Source of the DNA: Herbaspirillum robiniae
GTDB lineage: Bacteria; Pseudomonadota; Gammaproteobacteria; Burkholderiales; Burkholderiaceae_D
Direction: 5' to 3'
NCBI RefSeq assembly: GCF_002213415.1
Contig: NZ_NJGU01000004.1
Location: forward strand, 124,001 to 188,000
DNA: 64,000 nt
The notes beneath the pieces are model-generated. The model was not told where the DNA came from. It saw nothing but the letters and a program-made list of their open reading frames with translations, and did no database searches. Position 1 is the stretch's first letter, and every line of letters begins with the position of its first letter. The translations under genes were made by a program, and so were the position numbers. Positions 62,089-64,000 of the stretch are shown in pieces.

Positions 62089-62972
62089 TTCACCTTCTTT
62101 CCTGCTTGGTCAGCAGCGTTGCGGCCCAGGAACGCGCGGATGCGGCGCGGGTCCCAGATGCCCTTGGGCAGGTAGAGCACCACCAGGATCAGGATCAGGC
62201 CGTTGATGGCCAGGCGGAAGTCCTTGAAGTGACGCAGCACTTCCGGCAACAGCGACAGGATGGTCGAGCCGATCATCGGGCCGATCAGGTTGCTGGTGCC
62301 GCCGAAGACCGCCATGGTCAGGATGTCGACCGCGTTCTCGAAGCCGTAGTTGTTGGGGCCGATGGTGAACGTGAAGTGCGCGTTCAGGCCGCCGGCCACG
62401 CCGGCAATGGCCGCCCCGATGACGAAGGCCAGCAGCTTATAGCCGGCCACGTTCACGCCCATCAGGCGCGCCGCCACTTCGTCTTCCTTGATCGCCTCGA
62501 AGGCGCGGCCGGTCTTGGAGCGGCGCAGGCGCGCCAGCGCGTAGATGGTCACGCCCAAGAGCAGCACGATATGCCACCACTCGGTCAGCGGCGGCACGCC
62601 GTTCAGGCCCATGGGGCCGCCGGTGATGTCGAGGTTGAGCACGATCACGCGCACCACTTCGCCGAAGCCCAGCGTGGCCATGGCCAGGTAGACTCCGGAC
62701 AGGCGCAGCGTCGGGATGCCGATCACCAGCGCCACCAGCGAGGGCAGCACGCCGCCGGCGGCCAGCGCGATGGGCAGCGGCAGGTCGTATTGCATCGTCA
62801 ACAGCGACGCGGTGTAGGCGCCGATGCCCATGAACGCCGCGTTGGCCAGCGACAGCAGGCCGCACGAGAGCGTCACGTAGATGGAGAGGGCCAGCATGGC
62901 GTTGACGCCGATGCTGAAAATGACGGTGTTGTAGGTGGCCCAGAAGCCATCCCACCATTCCATAAAGCTCAT
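62085..62972 (-). CDS. livM: Branched-chain amino acid ABC transporter permease LivM
   Basis: This 295-residue inner-membrane permease has about eight to ten helices. Family segments include LSCGLLSLANAAFMGIGAYTA, LRLSGVYLAMATLGFGEVVR and the cytoplasmic EAIKEDEVAARLMGVN coupling loop. The ATG at 62972 (MSFMEWWDGF) has AAAGG upstream. It starts 4 nt after livH. It forms the translocation pore with LivH. Confidence 0.94.
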   Translation of the reverse strand: MSFMEWWDGFWATYNTVIFSIGVNAMLALSIYVTLSCGLLSLANAAFMGIGAYTASLLTMQYDLPLPIALAAGGVLPSLVALVIGIPTLRLSGVYLAMATLGFGEVVRVIVLNLDITGGPMGLNGVPPLTEWWHIVLLLGVTIYALARLRRSKTGRAFEAIKEDEVAARLMGVNVAGYKLLAFVIGAAIAGVAGGLNAHFTFTIGPNNYGFENAVDILTMAVFGGTSNLIGPMIGSTILSLLPEVLRHFKDFRLAINGLILILVVLYLPKGIWDPRRIRAFLGRNAADQAGKKVK

Positions 62973-62976
62973 GGTC

Positions 62977-63858
62977 TTATGCCTTTCTTTCCAGCACTTT
63001 GCCAAACATGCCGGACGGCTTGACCAGCAGGATCAGGAACAGGAGGCCAAAGGCCACCGCGTCGCGGAAGTCGCTCGAGATGTAAGCCACGGTCAGCACC
63101 TCGGCGAAACCGAGGAACAGCCCGCCGATCATCGCGCCGCGGATGTCGCCCATGCCGCCCAGGATGATCACGGCGATGCCCTTGTGCAGCATCGGCTGGC
63201 CCATGAAGGGCGAGATCGCGTTGAAGGACACGCCCACCAGCACGCCGGCAGCTCCCCCGAGCGCCGCTGCGGCAAACGAGGTCAGAAGGAACAGGCCCTC
63301 GACGTTGATGCCCAGCAGGTAGGCCGCCTTGGGCGACTCGGCGATGGCGCGCAGCGCGCGGCCGAGCTGCGTCTTGCGCATCACGCCCAAGAGCACCACC
63401 ATCAGCACGAAGGCGATCACCACGATCGCCACCTGCACCGCGGTGATGTGCAGGTTGCCCAGGCTCACGCTCTCCTCGGGGATGGTGCCCACCGGGAAGC
63501 GCTTGTTCTCGGCACCGAAGATGCCCTGCGAAATGTTGGTGATCATGATGGCCACGCCGATGGTGGCGATCATGGGAATCAGGTGGGGCGCATTGCGTTT
63601 GCGCAAAGGCTTCAACACCAGCACGTCGACGATCAGGCCGATCAGGCCGGTGGCGATCATGGCCAGGATCAGCGCCAGCCAGAGCGGCAGCGCCATTTGC
63701 TCGACCAGCAAGAGGGCGGCGTAGCTGCCCAGCATGAAGATCGCGCCGTGCGAAAGATTGATCACGCCCAACACGCCGAAGACCAGCGTGAAACCGAGCG
63801 CGAAGAGCGCGTACACGCTGCCCAGCGAAAGGGCATTGATGAGCTGTTGTTCTAACAT
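62977..63858 (-). CDS. livH: Branched-chain amino acid ABC transporter permease LivH
   Basis: This 293-residue permease has about eight helices and the LivH start QQLINALSLGSVYALFALGFTLVFGVLGVINLSHGAIFML pattern (shown here as LSLGSVYALFALG and VINLSHGAIFM). The coupling loop is RALRAIAESPKAAYLLGIN. The ATG at 63858 is preferred to a longer in-frame start at 63972. It is the first gene of livHMGF; a gene for the substrate-binding protein is not within the window and may lie beyond position 64000. Confidence 0.94.
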   Translation of the reverse strand: MLEQQLINALSLGSVYALFALGFTLVFGVLGVINLSHGAIFMLGSYAALLLVEQMALPLWLALILAMIATGLIGLIVDVLVLKPLRKRNAPHLIPMIATIGVAIMITNISQGIFGAENKRFPVGTIPEESVSLGNLHITAVQVAIVVIAFVLMVVLLGVMRKTQLGRALRAIAESPKAAYLLGINVEGLFLLTSFAAAALGGAAGVLVGVSFNAISPFMGQPMLHKGIAVIILGGMGDIRGAMIGGLFLGFAEVLTVAYISSDFRDAVAFGLLFLILLVKPSGMFGKVLERKA

Positions 63859-64000
63859 AGGGCCTGCATTAGGTGGTGGGTTCGCTCCCGCGCATGACGT
63901 ATCCCTCGGCAGGCGGGCGATGTATCCCTCGTTACATCGTCGGAACTGCGGCCTTTGAAGAGCCGCCGGCAAAACGTCGCGGCGCTTCCCGCGTGCGGCG
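63859..64000. other. Region upstream of livH
   Basis: It contains the inverted repeat CGATGTA-N8-TACATCG (63918-63939) and a twice-occurring GTATCCCTCG (about 63899-63908 and 63922-63931). These may be a regulator site for the liv operon. No gene is seen before the window ends. Confidence 0.4.

Overview
The window is a chromosomal core segment of a GC-rich betaproteobacterium, most likely Oxalobacteraceae close to Herbaspirillum. The inference rests on gene order and protein character: acnA/mdh/GntR/sdhCDAB-sdhE/gltA/odhAB/lpd in one block, nlpD-rpoS, rlmN-rodZ-ispG-hisS-yfgM-bamB-der-hfq-hflX-hflKC-hisZ-purA, and a DUF2863-like gene beside acnA. No plasmid, phage structural, IS transposase, CRISPR or rRNA sequence is visible.

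Region 1 (1-18.8 kb) is a TCA-cycle island. On the minus strand lie the start of a DUF2863-like gene, aconitase, a small exported protein, a CitE-like CoA-ester lyase and malate dehydrogenase. A GntR/HutC regulator is divergent from mdh. A perfect 18-bp palindrome sits beside back-to-back promoter-like elements in that gap. On the plus strand follow succinate dehydrogenase (sdhCDAB), its flavinylation factor sdhE, citrate synthase, and the three 2-oxoglutarate dehydrogenase subunits. Several of these genes are separated by strong hairpins or terminators, which suggests subunit-level adjustment of transcript ends.

Region 2 (18.9-31.3 kb) holds zapE with a coupled coiled-coil exported protein, a DUF465 protein, a DinG-type Fe-S helicase, a PilZ (c-di-GMP) protein, the surE-pcm-nlpD-rpoS stress cluster, rlmD, and a convergent Bax-inhibitor-1 family membrane protein.

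Region 3 (31.5-48 kb) is a long plus-strand housekeeping run: ndk, rlmN, rodZ, ispG, hisS, yfgM, bamB, der, hfq, hflX, hflK, hflC, hisZ, purA and a phosphoribosyltransferase. It links nucleotide supply, tRNA charging, isoprenoid precursors, outer-membrane assembly, RNA chaperoning and membrane protease control.

Region 4 (48-60.5 kb) is more accessory: a PRISE-like SDR and an MFS exporter divergent from a LysR regulator, then a giant thioester alpha-2-macroglobulin with its partner PBP1C. A tRNA-Leu(CAG) follows, whose 3' end and terminator are duplicated 156 bp downstream.

Region 5 (60.6-64 kb) is the liv branched-chain amino-acid ABC transporter operon (livHMGF, minus strand); its substrate-binding protein gene is not in the window.

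I see no convincing novel multi-gene defence or metabolic system. The most unusual signals are the tRNA-Leu-derived repeat unit, the long inverted repeat plus terminator inside the odh cluster, the GntR palindrome, the His-rich HisS tail and the atypical PRISE-like reductase.
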